DNA of 32,190 bases from Halobacteriales archaeon QS_6_71_20. GTDB lineage: Archaea; Halobacteriota; Halobacteria; Halobacteriales; Haloferacaceae. This document shows, piece by piece, positions 15,107 to 23,069 of the stretch. The notes under the pieces were generated by a model. It was not told the origin of the DNA, did no database searches, and saw only the letters and a list, made by a program, of their open reading frames with translations. Every line of letters begins with the position of its first letter. Positions within the stretch are counted from its first letter, which is position 1. The DNA lies in NCBI GenBank assembly GCA_003020945.1, contig PXRU01000023.1, positions 15,696 through 47,885 on the forward strand. The letters run 5' to 3'. The position numbers were made by a program, and so were the translations under genes.

Positions 15107-16222
15107 TCAGCCCGCGGAGAACTGTAGCGCCGCGCTGTCGTCGCCGGCGCCGTCGTTCCCGCCGGAGGAGTCGGCGTCGTCGAACTCGCGTTCGAGCTCG
15201 GCGTCCTCGTCGGCGTCGGTCACCTCGACCGACAGCTCCGTGGCGTTCGCGTCGACGGCGAACGTCACGCTACCGTCCGCGTCGGTCGCGTACGTCTCGA
15301 CGGTCTCCTCGCCGTCGATCTCTTGAGTGACCTGAACCGTCGCGTTCCCGACGGCCGAACCGTTTCGCGTCGCCTCGACGGTGGCGTCCGCGCCCGCGGT
15401 GACGTCGCCGACGAAGGCGGCGTTCAGCTCCGCCGCCCCTTCGTCGGCGTCATCGTCGGCGTCGTCAGCGTCGTCCTCCTCATCGCGCTGGTCGTCCTCG
15501 TCGACGTCGTCGATCTTCACCTCGTCACTCGTGCCGGACTCGCCGGCGACGGGCTTGAGGACGTACCCCTGGTTGCCGCGCTCGAAGACGGTCACGTCGA
15601 ACACGAAGTCGACCTCCTGGCCGTCGCCGACGGTGAACTGCTTGTTCAGTCGGAGCTTGTTCGACGGCAGCTTCACCTCCGCCGAGGAGCCGTCCTCGAG
15701 GGTGCCCTCGATCGAGCCGACCTCGACGAACACCTTCGTGTACGTGCCGTTCGGGACCGGGATCGAGTCCAGCCGGGAGGCGTTGGCCCCCTGCAGCTCC
15801 GTCAGGTCGACGGTGACGTTGTCGACCTCGTAGGTGACCCGCTCGCCGTCGTCCTCGTCGTCGCCGTCGTCGGACTCGGGCGTCTCGGTCGGTTCGGCCG
15901 TCTCCGTCTCGTTCCCGACCTCCGCCGTGTCGGTCTCCTCGTCGGCCTCCTCAGTCTCGTTTTCGGCCGCCGTCTCGGTCTCCTCGTCCGCGTCGTCGGA
16001 GCCGGCCCGAACGAGCGTGACCTCGGTGATCGTGACGTTCAGGTGTTCGAACTGGTCGATCGCGTTCTGCTGGTCGCTGATGTAGAAGTTGACTGTCCCC
16101 CCATCCCCGGCGGCTGCGTCGGCGTCCCCGGTCGACCCGGAGGGAACGCCGCCCGCACAGCCGGCGAGGACCAGCATCAGCGCCGCGGCCGCCGCGGCCC
16201 ATCCGCTCGTGTGTCCTGACAT
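15107..16222 (-). CDS. DUF4382 lipoprotein, acidic
   Basis: 371 aa from ATG 16222. It has a signal peptide with hydrophobic core and lipobox LVLAGC (C22), so it is lipid-anchored outside. The DUF4382 domain (VNFYISDQQNAIDQF, LNVTITEVTLVRAG, VDLTELQGANASRL, YTKVFVEVGSIEG, VFERGNQGYVLKPV) is split by a Thr/Glu/Asp-rich insert of about 60 residues. A second acidic linker and a small beta domain with Ig/carboxypeptidase-regulatory-like strands (ATVEATRNGSAVGNATV) follow. Function unknown, probably cell-surface. A strong TATA-like GTATATG near 16250-16256 on the minus strand sits about 28-34 nt before the ATG, which supports this start over upstream ATGs. Confidence 0.87.
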   Translation of the reverse strand: MSGHTSGWAAAAAALMLVLAGCAGGVPSGSTGDADAAAGDGGTVNFYISDQQNAIDQFEHLNVTITEVTLVRAGSDDADEETETAAENETEEADEETDTAEVGNETETAEPTETPESDDGDDEDDGERVTYEVDNVTVDLTELQGANASRLDSIPVPNGTYTKVFVEVGSIEGTLEDGSSAEVKLPSNKLRLNKQFTVGDGQEVDFVFDVTVFERGNQGYVLKPVAGESGTSDEVKIDDVDEDDQRDEEDDADDADDDADEGAAELNAAFVGDVTAGADATVEATRNGSAVGNATVQVTQEIDGEETVETYATDADGSVTFAVDANATELSVEVTDADEDAELEREFDDADSSGGNDGAGDDSAALQFSAG

Positions 16223-16247
16223 CGCATCCGACCGGAGGAGCGGCGAC

Positions 16248-16257
16248 AGCATATACC
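16248..16257 (-). promoter_or_regulatory. TATA box of the DUF4382 lipoprotein gene
   Basis: Minus-strand GGTATATGC around 16248-16256 is the clearest TATA element in this part of the window and is 26-34 nt upstream of ATG 16222. Confidence 0.6.
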
Positions 16258-16386
16258 GACGCGGTTTCGAATCGGAATTCATCCGGATTAATCCGGGTAC
16301 CGGGCCGGATTCAGTCGCGGCTCGGGGCGGAGCGTCGCCGACCGCGCTCCGACAGCGTTTCACCCTCGGCGGCGCCATCCCATCGT

Positions 16387-17319
16387 ATGATCAGGGTCAC
16401 CTTCCTCGGGACGAGCGGCGCGGTGCCGACGGTGGCGCGCGCCCCGAGCGCGCTCCACCTCAACCGCGAGGGCGACGAGTTCCTCTTCGACTGCGGGGAG
16501 GGAACCCAGCGCCAGATGATGCGCTTCGGCACCGGCTTCGGCCTCTCCCACGTGTTCCTCACCCACCTCCACGGCGACCACGTGCTCGGCATCCCGGGGC
16601 TGGTCCAGAGCCTCGATTTCAACGACCGCGAGGCGCCCCTCGCGATCCACGGCCCCCCGGGGTCGAAGCGTCACCTCACGGAGCTGGTCCACGCCGCCGG
16701 TCACGACCCCGGCTACCCGGTCACGGTCCGCGAGGTCCGCCCCGGCGGCGTCGCGCTCGCCCGCGAGGAGTACGAGGTCCGGACGTTCGAGACGGACCAC
16801 CGGACCGCCTCGGTCGGCTACGCGCTCGTCGAGGAGGACCGGAAGGGGCGGTTCGACCGCGAGACCGCGGAGGCGGAGCTGGGGATCCCGCCGGGGCCGG
16901 CCTACGGGAAGCTCCACGACGGGGAGTCCGTCGAGCTGGACGACGGCCGCGTGATCGAGCCCGAGCGGGTCGTCGGGCCGCCCCGCCCCGGTCGCCGGGT
17001 CGTCTACACCGGCGACACCCGCCCCGCCGAGGCGACCGTCGAGGCCGCCGAGGACGCCGACCTGCTCGTCCACGACGCGACGTTCCTCGACGAGGCGAGC
17101 GACCGCGCCCGGAAGACGGCCCACTCGACCGCCCGCGAGGCCGCCGAGATCGCGCGGCGGGCGGGGGCGAGGCGGCTCGCGCTCACCCACCTCTCCTCGC
17201 GGTACGCCGGACGGGCGGGCGAGCTGGAGGCGGAGGCGCGGGCGGCGTTCGACGGCGAGACGTTCCTCCCCGACGACGGCGACCGGGTGGAGGTCGCGTA
17301 CCCGGACGACGCGGAGTGA
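16387..17319 (+). CDS. rnz: ribonuclease Z (tRNA 3' endonuclease)
   Basis: Zinc endonuclease that removes the 3' trailer of tRNA precursors, needed here because the window's tRNA does not encode CCA. 310 aa, the short tRNase Z form. The metallo-beta-lactamase signature THLHGDH has H60, H62, D64 and H65. The N terminus MIRVTFLGTSGAVPT, the FDCGEGTQRQ segment, FETDHRTASVGY, YTGDTRP and LTHLSSRY all match the family. It diverges from the DUF4382 gene. The nearby rfc and asd genes form a neighbourhood I recall from other haloarchaea. Confidence 0.95.
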   Translation: MIRVTFLGTSGAVPTVARAPSALHLNREGDEFLFDCGEGTQRQMMRFGTGFGLSHVFLTHLHGDHVLGIPGLVQSLDFNDREAPLAIHGPPGSKRHLTELVHAAGHDPGYPVTVREVRPGGVALAREEYEVRTFETDHRTASVGYALVEEDRKGRFDRETAEAELGIPPGPAYGKLHDGESVELDDGRVIEPERVVGPPRPGRRVVYTGDTRPAEATVEAAEDADLLVHDATFLDEASDRARKTAHSTAREAAEIARRAGARRLALTHLSSRYAGRAGELEAEARAAFDGETFLPDDGDRVEVAYPDDAE

Positions 17320-17423
17320 TCCGTCCTCGACGACGCCACGGACGGCGACTGGAGGGGTATGGAACCGGTTCACACCGCCTCGCCGGCACGTAGCTTTTCA
17401 GTGCCAGCCGCCAACAGGTCCCC

Positions 17424-19397
17424 GTGAACGCCCGGACGAGCGCGCTCGACTCCCTCGTGTTCGGGGTCGACATTCAAAGCGGTGACATCCGGGGTGACGC
17501 CCCCTCCTACGCCCTCGTCGCGTTCGACGGCGAGTCGCTGGAGCGGGACGTCGTCTCCCACAGGAAGCTCCGGCGGCGGATCGAGGCCGAGGAGCCGGCG
17601 ATCGTCGCCACCGACAACGCCTACGAGCTCGCGGCGGACAAGGACGCCCTCGTCCGCTTCCTCCGGTCGCTCCCGCACGGCACGTCACTCGTGCAGGTGA
17701 CCGGCGACGAGCGGCCCGAACCCCTCTCGCGGGTCGCCTCCCGTCACGGCGTCCCCTACGGCAAGAAGCCGATGAAGGAGGCGGAGGCCAGCGCCCGGCT
17801 CGCGGCCGCCAACGTCGGCTACGAGGTGAGCGCCTTCACCGACACGACGACCGTGAAGGTGTCGCGCGGGCGCTCGACGGGGAGCGGCGGGTGGAGCCAG
17901 GACCGCTACACCCGCCGGATCCACGGCAACGTGAAGCGGCGGGCGCGGGAGGTGGAGTCGGAGCTGGACGAGGCCGGCCTCGAGTACGAGACGGACGTCA
18001 CCGAGAAGTACGGCGGCTACTCGAACGCGGTGTTCTCGGTCGAGGCGCGTCCGCAGGACATCCCCGTCACGGCGCACCGCTCGGGCGACACCCGGGTGGA
18101 GATCGACCGCGAGCGCCGCGACGGCATCGAGTTCGAGCCGCTCGTCAAGCGGCGCGACCGCGTGATCGTCGGCATCGACCCCGGAACCACGACCGCCGCC
18201 GCCGTGATCGGGCTCGACGGGGCCATTTTCGACGTGTTCTCGACCAGAACCGCCGACACCGCCGGCGTGATCGAGTGGCTCATCGAGCGCGGGCGGCCCG
18301 TCATCGTCGCCGCCGACGTGACGCCGATGCCGGAGACGGTCGAGCGGTTCCGCCGCAGCTTCGAGGCCGCGGGCTGGACGCCGACGAGCGACCTCCCGGT
18401 CGACGAGAAGCTCCACCGCACCCGGGAGGCGACGTACGACAACGACCACGAGCGGGACGCGCTCGCGGCGGCGCTGTTCGCGTTCGACGACCACGAGGAC
18501 CAGTTCGCGCGCGTCGGCGAGCAGACGCCCGCGGGCGTTGACCGCGCGGAGGTGATCGCCCGCGTCGTCGCCGACGAGCAGTCCGTCGAGGGGGCGCTCG
18601 CGGACCTCGGGGACGACGACGGCGAGCGGGAGGAGGAGTCCGGTCCCGAACCCCGGGAGCTGAGCGAGCAGGAGAGGCGTATCCGCGATCTGGAGTCGCA
18701 GGTCGACCGCCTCACCGAGCACGTCGACGATCTGAAGACGGAGATCGAGGGGAAGGACGCCGAGATCGAGGAGCTGGAGTCGGAGCTGTCGGACGCCCGC
18801 CGCAAGGAGCGGCTGGAGGCGCGGCGCGACCGCGAGGTGACGCGGATCCGCCGGGAGAACAGCCGGCTGGAGCGCGAGCGCGACGACGCCCGCGAGGCCG
18901 TCGAGGAGCTGGAGGAGAAGCTGGCCCGAATGAAGACGCTGTGGAAGCTCGACCACGACGACTTCTCGGACGTGGCCGAGGGGCGGAACCTCGTGCCGGT
19001 GAAGGTGGTCGAGCAGTTCACCAAACGGGCGATCCGCGAGGCCGACGAGCAGTACGGGCTGGCCGCGGACGACGTGGTCTACCTCCGGGACGCCTCGGGC
19101 GCGGGCCGGGCGACCGCCGAGCGGCTGGCGGAGACGGAGCCGCGAGTGGTGCTGCGCACCGGCGGGCTCTCCGACGCCGCCGAGGAGGTGCTGTTCGAGC
19201 ACGGGATCGCCGTAGGGCCGGCCGACGACGTGACGATACAGGAGGTCGACGAGCTGGCCGTCGCCCGGGAGAGCGAGGTCGAGGCGGTGATCGACGACTG
19301 GGAGCGGCGCGCGGCCGAGCGCGAGCGCGAGCAGACGGAGGCGATGGTCGACGAGATCATCTCCGAGCATCGGGCGGGCGAGGCCGAACGGACGTGA
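17424..19397 (+). CDS. DUF460 protein: RNase H-like fold with coiled coil
   Basis: 657 aa from GTG 17424. The N-terminal half (residues 1-380) is the archaeal DUF460 domain. It contains a second RNase H/RuvC-like strand-turn VGIDPGTTTAAAVIGLDG with D252, then VIVAADVTPMP and a late HERDALAAALFAF that could supply further acidic ligands. Residues about 413-515 form a long charged coiled coil (heptads of Leu with Glu/Arg). The C-terminal 140 residues are a globular helix-strand domain. The role is unknown, possibly a nucleic-acid nuclease or binding protein. The last codons (GEAERT and TGA) fall inside a palindromic repeat (19379-19404), so the repeat supplies the C terminus. A TATA-like AGCTTTTCA lies about 30 nt before the start. 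Confidence 0.87.
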   Translation: MNARTSALDSLVFGVDIQSGDIRGDAPSYALVAFDGESLERDVVSHRKLRRRIEAEEPAIVATDNAYELAADKDALVRFLRSLPHGTSLVQVTGDERPEPLSRVASRHGVPYGKKPMKEAEASARLAAANVGYEVSAFTDTTTVKVSRGRSTGSGGWSQDRYTRRIHGNVKRRAREVESELDEAGLEYETDVTEKYGGYSNAVFSVEARPQDIPVTAHRSGDTRVEIDRERRDGIEFEPLVKRRDRVIVGIDPGTTTAAAVIGLDGAIFDVFSTRTADTAGVIEWLIERGRPVIVAADVTPMPETVERFRRSFEAAGWTPTSDLPVDEKLHRTREATYDNDHERDALAAALFAFDDHEDQFARVGEQTPAGVDRAEVIARVVADEQSVEGALADLGDDDGEREEESGPEPRELSEQERRIRDLESQVDRLTEHVDDLKTEIEGKDAEIEELESELSDARRKERLEARRDREVTRIRRENSRLERERDDAREAVEELEEKLARMKTLWKLDHDDFSDVAEGRNLVPVKVVEQFTKRAIREADEQYGLAADDVVYLRDASGAGRATAERLAETEPRVVLRTGGLSDAAEEVLFEHGIAVGPADDVTIQEVDELAVARESEVEAVIDDWERRAAEREREQTEAMVDEIISEHRAGEAERT

Positions 19398-19404
19398 GGC
19401 CTCG
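19379..19404. repeat. 26-bp gene-end palindrome, copy 1 (contains the DUF460 stop)
   Basis: Perfect arms CGAGGCC (19379-19385) and GGCCTCG (19398-19404) around the 12-nt loop GAACGGACGTGA. The loop's TGA is the stop codon of the preceding gene. The RNA hairpin could act as a 3'-end or stability element. Confidence 0.85.
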
Positions 19405-19440
19405 GCGGACGGCGGCGAGGTCCTCGTGCCGAGCCGCCGA
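19405..19440. repeat. core of dispersed intergenic repeat, copy C
   Basis: Contains ACGGCGGCGAGGTC followed by CTCGTGCCGAGCCGCC. The same core occurs at 19600-19634, 29161-29195 and 30484-30518. Ends GGCGGC/GCCGCC can form an imperfect hairpin. Confidence 0.75.
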
Positions 19441-19449
19441 TAAGGGGGG

Positions 19450-19475
19450 CGAGGCCGAACGGACGTGAGGCCTCG
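19450..19475. repeat. 26-bp gene-end palindrome, copy 2
   Basis: Identical in arms and loop to copy 1: CGAGGCC at 19450-19456, loop GAACGGACGTGA, GGCCTCG at 19469-19475. Confidence 0.85.
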
Positions 19476-19572
19476 GGCGAGCGAGGAGGGCACGACTCGC
19501 GAGCGGCGGGGCGAAGTGAGCGAAGCGAACGGACCCCCGGAGCGAGCGGGGAGGAACGACCCGCGAGCAGGG

Positions 19573-19598
19573 CGAGGCCGAACGGACGTGAGGCCTCG
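19573..19598. repeat. 26-bp gene-end palindrome, copy 3
   Basis: Identical to copies 1 and 2: arms at 19573-19579 and 19592-19598. Confidence 0.85.
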
Positions 19599-19599
19599 A

Positions 19600-19636
19600 C
19601 GGACGGCGGCGAGGTCCCCGTGCCGAGCCGCCCACA
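19600..19636. repeat. core of dispersed intergenic repeat, copy D
   Basis: ACGGCGGCGAGGTC then CCCGTGCCGAGCCGCCC, nearly identical to the core in the 29.1- and 30.4-kb copies. It lies between palindrome copies 3 and 4, so the two repeat families alternate here. Confidence 0.75.
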
Positions 19637-19641
19637 GAAAA

Positions 19642-19667
19642 CGAACTCGAACGGACGTGAGGCCTCG
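19642..19667. repeat. 26-bp gene-end palindrome, copy 4 (degenerate)
   Basis: Loop GAACGGACGTGA and right arm GGCCTCG (19661-19667) are intact, but the left arm reads CGAACTC, so the hairpin is broken. Confidence 0.75.
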
Positions 19668-19991
19668 ATACGCGAACAGTGAGCGGAGCGAGCCACGAGC
19701 GCGAGCGACGCCCCGGGGCGGACTGAAGAGGCGGAGTCGAAACCCTCCCCGTCGCGGCGGTCGGGCGTCGAGCCGTGACGCCGACGGAGCGGTGTCGGTC
19801 GCACGTCGGGCGGGCGTGGACTCTCCGTTCGCTCGGTGGATGACAAGCGTCAGACAACTGTAAACGGGGCCGGAATTTCGAACCTCGGAAACTCGCCCGA
19901 CGCGACCGGGACGACCCCCTCGTTTCGACTGGAGTGTCGGTCGGTACCACGATACGAGCGGCGGATCGTTCATCCGGCGTCGCCGGCGGCA
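19668..19991. other. gene-free stretch after the repeat block
   Basis: GAGCG-rich low-complexity sequence to about 19730, then unique sequence with no supported ORF. It lies between the DUF460 gene end and the ilvA remnant, whose 3' ends converge. Confidence 0.4.
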
Positions 19992-20380
19992 TCAGTTGAC
20001 GCGAGTGACCTCGTAGTCGCGGTCGCGGATCGCGTCGATGAGGCGGGTGGCGTGCTCGCGGCCGACGGCCGTCACCTCGAACGTGAGCTACGCCCCGCCG
20101 ACGCGGGGGTCCCCGACGCCGCGGTCGTGGCGGACGTGGCGGACGTTCGCGCCGCGGTCCGCCAGCGTCGTCGACAACGTCGACAGCTCGCCCGGTTCGT
20201 CGTCGATACGCACGCGGAGGCGCAACAGCCGGTCGCGGTCGCTCATCGCGTGCTCCACACCGTGTCGAGCAGCGACATGTCGATGTTGCCGCCGCAAAGC
20301 GGCGGCACGACCGTCTCGTCGGTCACGCCGAGCCGGCCCGACAGCGGGGCCGCGGCCGAGGCCGTAGGGGGTCCAGGCAT
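19992..20380 (-). pseudogene. ilvA: remnant of threonine dehydratase (C-terminal part with ACT domain)
   Basis: Minus-strand pieces match the end of a haloarchaeal threonine/serine dehydratase. LSGRLGVTDETVV and CGGNIDMSLLDTV (from about 20350) come first, then a one-base loss at the codons for VVEHA shifts the frame. The ACT domain follows (LLRLRVRIDDEPGELSTLS), interrupted by an in-frame TAG near 20091, and LTFEVTAVGREHATRLIDAI with DYEVTRVN ends at TGA 19992-19994. The N-terminal two thirds, with the PLP lysine, are absent. It is non-functional; it lies directly downstream of pdhC, where lpdA would be expected. Confidence 0.82.
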
Positions 20381-20454
20381 GGCTATCGAGGTGATCGTCC
20401 CCGTGTGGCCGCGAGAGTTGCGCGGATCGAAAGCGTGGGCCGAGCCGCCGCGGC

Positions 20455-22068
20455 TCAGTCGAGCAGCAGCAGCGACGGGTTCTCCAGTCGCTCGATCACG
20501 AAGTTGGTGAAGCGGCCGGCCTCGGCGCCGTCGATGACGCGGTGGTCGATCGACAGCGACAGCGGGAGCGTCTTCGCGGCGCGGACCGCGCCGTCCTCGG
20601 CGACGGGGCGGTCCTCGATGGCGCCCAGCCCCATGATCGCCGTCTCCGGATAGTTGATGATCGGCGTGGCGTACTCGCCGCCGACGGCGCCGAAGTTGGT
20701 GATCGTGAACGTGCCGCCCCGCATCTCCTCGGGGGAGACCTCCCGCTCGCGGGCGCGGGCGGCCAGGTCGTTCACCTCCCCGGCGAGGTCGAGCATCGAC
20801 TTCTCGTCGACGTCGTCCACTACGGGAACCATCAGCCCCGCGTCCGTCGCCACCGCGATGCCGAGGTTGTACTCCTTCCTCAGGAGGATCTCCTCGTCGT
20901 CCTCGCGGAGCTCGGAGTTGAGGTACGGGAACTCCTTCAGCCCGGCCACGAGCGCCTTCATCACGAACGGCATGTACGTCAGCTTCACGTCGCGCTCGGC
21001 GGCCCGCTCCTTCAGATCCGCGCGTACGTCGACGAGCTCGTCGACGACGGCGGTGTCGTGGTGGCTGACGTGCGGCGCGGAGTACTTCGACGTCTCCATC
21101 TGCCGGCCGATCGTCCGGCGGACGCCGCGGTACGGCACCGACTCCGGCTCGCGCGAGACGTCCGAGGCGGCCGTCGCGTCCGTCGCCGCGGCGTCGGTCG
21201 CGTCCGTCGCCGGCTCCGCGGTCCCCGCGTCCGCGGCCTCGGCGGCTTTCGCGTCCCGTACGGCCTGCGCGTACCGCTCGACGTGCTCCGACGTCACGAA
21301 CGCCTCGCCCTCGCGCGTCTCGTCGGTCGGGACATCGTCGAGGTCGACGCCCGCCTCGCGGGCGACCTTCCGGGTCGCCGGCACCGCGAGCGTCCGGTCG
21401 CGGCCGGCGGCCTCGACCGAGGACGGCGTGCCCGCGGCGTCGACGTTCGCCGCCGGGGCGCCGTTGTCCCCCTTCCGTGTCACGGCCGAGCGCTTGCTCC
21501 CGGCGTCGACCTGCTCCGGCCCGGATGAGTCGCCGTCCGCCCCGCCCGACTCCGCGTGCGCGCGCACGTCGCCCTCGGTGACGCGACCGCCCGGGCCGCT
21601 TCCCTCGACGGCGCCGAGATCGACGCCGAGCTCGCGGGCGAGCCGGCGGGCCGAGGGCGGCGCGAACACGCGCCCCGAGGACGGCTCGGGCGCCCCGTCC
21701 GTCGGGTCCCCCGCCCCCGTGGACGACTCCGGAGGGGTGTCGACCGCGCCGGTCGCGTTCGCCCCCGCGTCAGCGTCGCTCGCTGTCCGCTCCGGGGCCT
21801 CGCTCGGTTCGGCGTCGCCGTCCTCGTCTTCGATCTCGTAGGTGACGATCACGTCGCCGACGGGGACCATCTGCCCCGCCTCGACGTGCAGTTCCTTCAC
21901 CGTTCCGTCGTACGGCGACGGCACCTCCACGAGCGCCTTGTCGGTCTCGACCTCGGCGACCGCCTGGTCCTCGGTGACGGTGTCGCCGGGGGCGACCAGC
22001 CAGTTGACCAACTCCCCCTCGGCGACGCCCTCGCCGACGTCGGGGAGCTCGAACTCCTTCAGCACCAT
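20455..22068 (-). CDS. pdhC: 2-oxoacid (pyruvate) dehydrogenase E2, dihydrolipoamide acyltransferase
   Basis: Core acyltransferase of the 2-oxoacid dehydrogenase complex, taking the acyl group from E1 on its lipoyl arm and passing it to CoA. 537 aa from ATG 22068, which overlaps the end region of pdhB (pdhB stop at 22071-22073). The N-terminal lipoyl domain has the lipoylated K44 in ETDKALVEVP. Long acidic linkers connect two peripheral-subunit-binding-like domains (PPSARRLARELGVDLGAVEG near 140 and VPATRKVAREAGVDLDDVP near 232). The catalytic domain from about 310 has TFTITNFGAVGGEYATPIIN and SIDHRVIDGAEAGRF with the active His/Asp. Its tail ENPSLLLLD is family-like. Substrate could also be a branched-chain oxoacid. 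Confidence 0.93.
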   Translation of the reverse strand: MVLKEFELPDVGEGVAEGELVNWLVAPGDTVTEDQAVAEVETDKALVEVPSPYDGTVKELHVEAGQMVPVGDVIVTYEIEDEDGDAEPSEAPERTASDADAGANATGAVDTPPESSTGAGDPTDGAPEPSSGRVFAPPSARRLARELGVDLGAVEGSGPGGRVTEGDVRAHAESGGADGDSSGPEQVDAGSKRSAVTRKGDNGAPAANVDAAGTPSSVEAAGRDRTLAVPATRKVAREAGVDLDDVPTDETREGEAFVTSEHVERYAQAVRDAKAAEAADAGTAEPATDATDAAATDATAASDVSREPESVPYRGVRRTIGRQMETSKYSAPHVSHHDTAVVDELVDVRADLKERAAERDVKLTYMPFVMKALVAGLKEFPYLNSELREDDEEILLRKEYNLGIAVATDAGLMVPVVDDVDEKSMLDLAGEVNDLAARAREREVSPEEMRGGTFTITNFGAVGGEYATPIINYPETAIMGLGAIEDRPVAEDGAVRAAKTLPLSLSIDHRVIDGAEAGRFTNFVIERLENPSLLLLD

Positions 22069-22070
22069 GC

Positions 22071-23069
22071 TCAAAACTCCACCGCCTCCTTGATCCCGTC
22101 GGCGACGCGGGCCGCGTTCGGCATGTAGTAGTCCTCAAGCGCGTACAGCGGGTACGGCACATCGTAGCCCGTCACGCGCCGGACCGGCGCCTCCTGGTAC
22201 AGCAGCGCCTCCTCCTGCAGCGTCGCGGTGATCTCGCCGGCGAGCCCGCCCGTCTTGGGCGCCTCGTGGACCACGCACGCGCGGCCGGTCTTCTCGAACG
22301 ACTCGACGATCGCCTCCCGGTCCATGGGCGAGACGGTGCGGAGGTCGACCACCTCGGCGTCGATCCCCTCGTCGGCGAGCTCCTCGGCCGCCTCCAGCGA
22401 GGGTCGGGTCATCGCGCCGTAGGTGAACACGGAGACGTCCGACCCCTCGCGTCGGGTCGTCGCCTCGCCGATCGGCACCTCGTAGTCGTCCTCGGGCACC
22501 TCGCCGCGGAAGGCGCGGTAGATGAGCTTCGGCTCCATGAACACGACCGGGTCGGGGTCGCGGATCGCCGAGATGAGCAGTCCCTTCGTGTCGTACGGGG
22601 TCGAGGGCATGACCACCTTCAGCCCGGCCTCGTGGGCGTAGAACGCCTCCTTCGACTCGGAGTGGTGCTCGGGCGCGCGGATGCCGCCGCCGTACGGCGC
22701 CCGCAACACCATCGGCAGCGTGTAGCGGCTCCGCGAGCGGGTGCGCAGCCGCGCCATGTGGCTCACGATCTGGTCGAAACCGGGGTAGGCGAACCCGGAG
22801 AACTGGATCTCCGGGACGGGCTTGAGCCCCATCGCGGCCATGCCGACGGCGGTGCCGACGATGCCCGACTCCGCAAGCGGCGTGTCGATGACGCGGTCCT
22901 CGCCGAACTCGTCGTGGAGGCCCTCGGTGGCGCGGAACACGCCGCCGTTCTTGCCGACGTCCTCGCCCATCACGAGGACGTCGTCGTCGCGGGTCATCTC
23001 GGTGGCGAGCGCGTCGCGCACCGACTGTACGATCGTCAGGTTCTGCGTGGCTTGGTCTTGCGTGCTCAT
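22071..23069 (-). CDS. pdhB: 2-oxoacid (pyruvate) dehydrogenase E1 beta subunit
   Basis: Beta subunit of the thiamine-diphosphate E1 enzyme; with E1 alpha it decarboxylates the oxoacid and loads the lipoyl group of E2. 332 aa. Typical sequences are VMGEDVGKNGGVFRATEGL, DTPLAESGIVGTAVGMA, PEIQFSGFAYPGFDQI, RAPYGGGIRAPEHHSES and the C-terminal GYDVPYPLYALEDYYMP. The ATG overlaps the pdhA stop as ATGA (23066-23069), so translation is coupled. A gap of 2 bp separates its stop from the pdhC start. Confidence 0.95.
   Translation of the reverse strand: MSTQDQATQNLTIVQSVRDALATEMTRDDDVLVMGEDVGKNGGVFRATEGLHDEFGEDRVIDTPLAESGIVGTAVGMAAMGLKPVPEIQFSGFAYPGFDQIVSHMARLRTRSRSRYTLPMVLRAPYGGGIRAPEHHSESKEAFYAHEAGLKVVMPSTPYDTKGLLISAIRDPDPVVFMEPKLIYRAFRGEVPEDDYEVPIGEATTRREGSDVSVFTYGAMTRPSLEAAEELADEGIDAEVVDLRTVSPMDREAIVESFEKTGRACVVHEAPKTGGLAGEITATLQEEALLYQEAPVRRVTGYDVPYPLYALEDYYMPNAARVADGIKEAVEF

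Noticed and set aside
19379..19667. CRISPR-like array
   Set aside because: Copies are spaced irregularly (71, 123 and 69 bp), the repeat is a gene-end palindrome, and the sequence between copies is other repeat sequence; no cas genes.
17685..19973. 762-codon minus-strand frame over the DUF460 gene
   Set aside because: Antisense shadow; the + strand frame has recognisable motifs and a promoter, and this one is low-complexity Arg/Leu/Val.
20088..20297. Stand-alone ACT-domain protein, or TAG read as pyrrolysine
   Set aside because: The 69-codon frame begins and ends in the middle of a threonine dehydratase; a frameshift is also present and haloarchaea are not known to use pyrrolysine.
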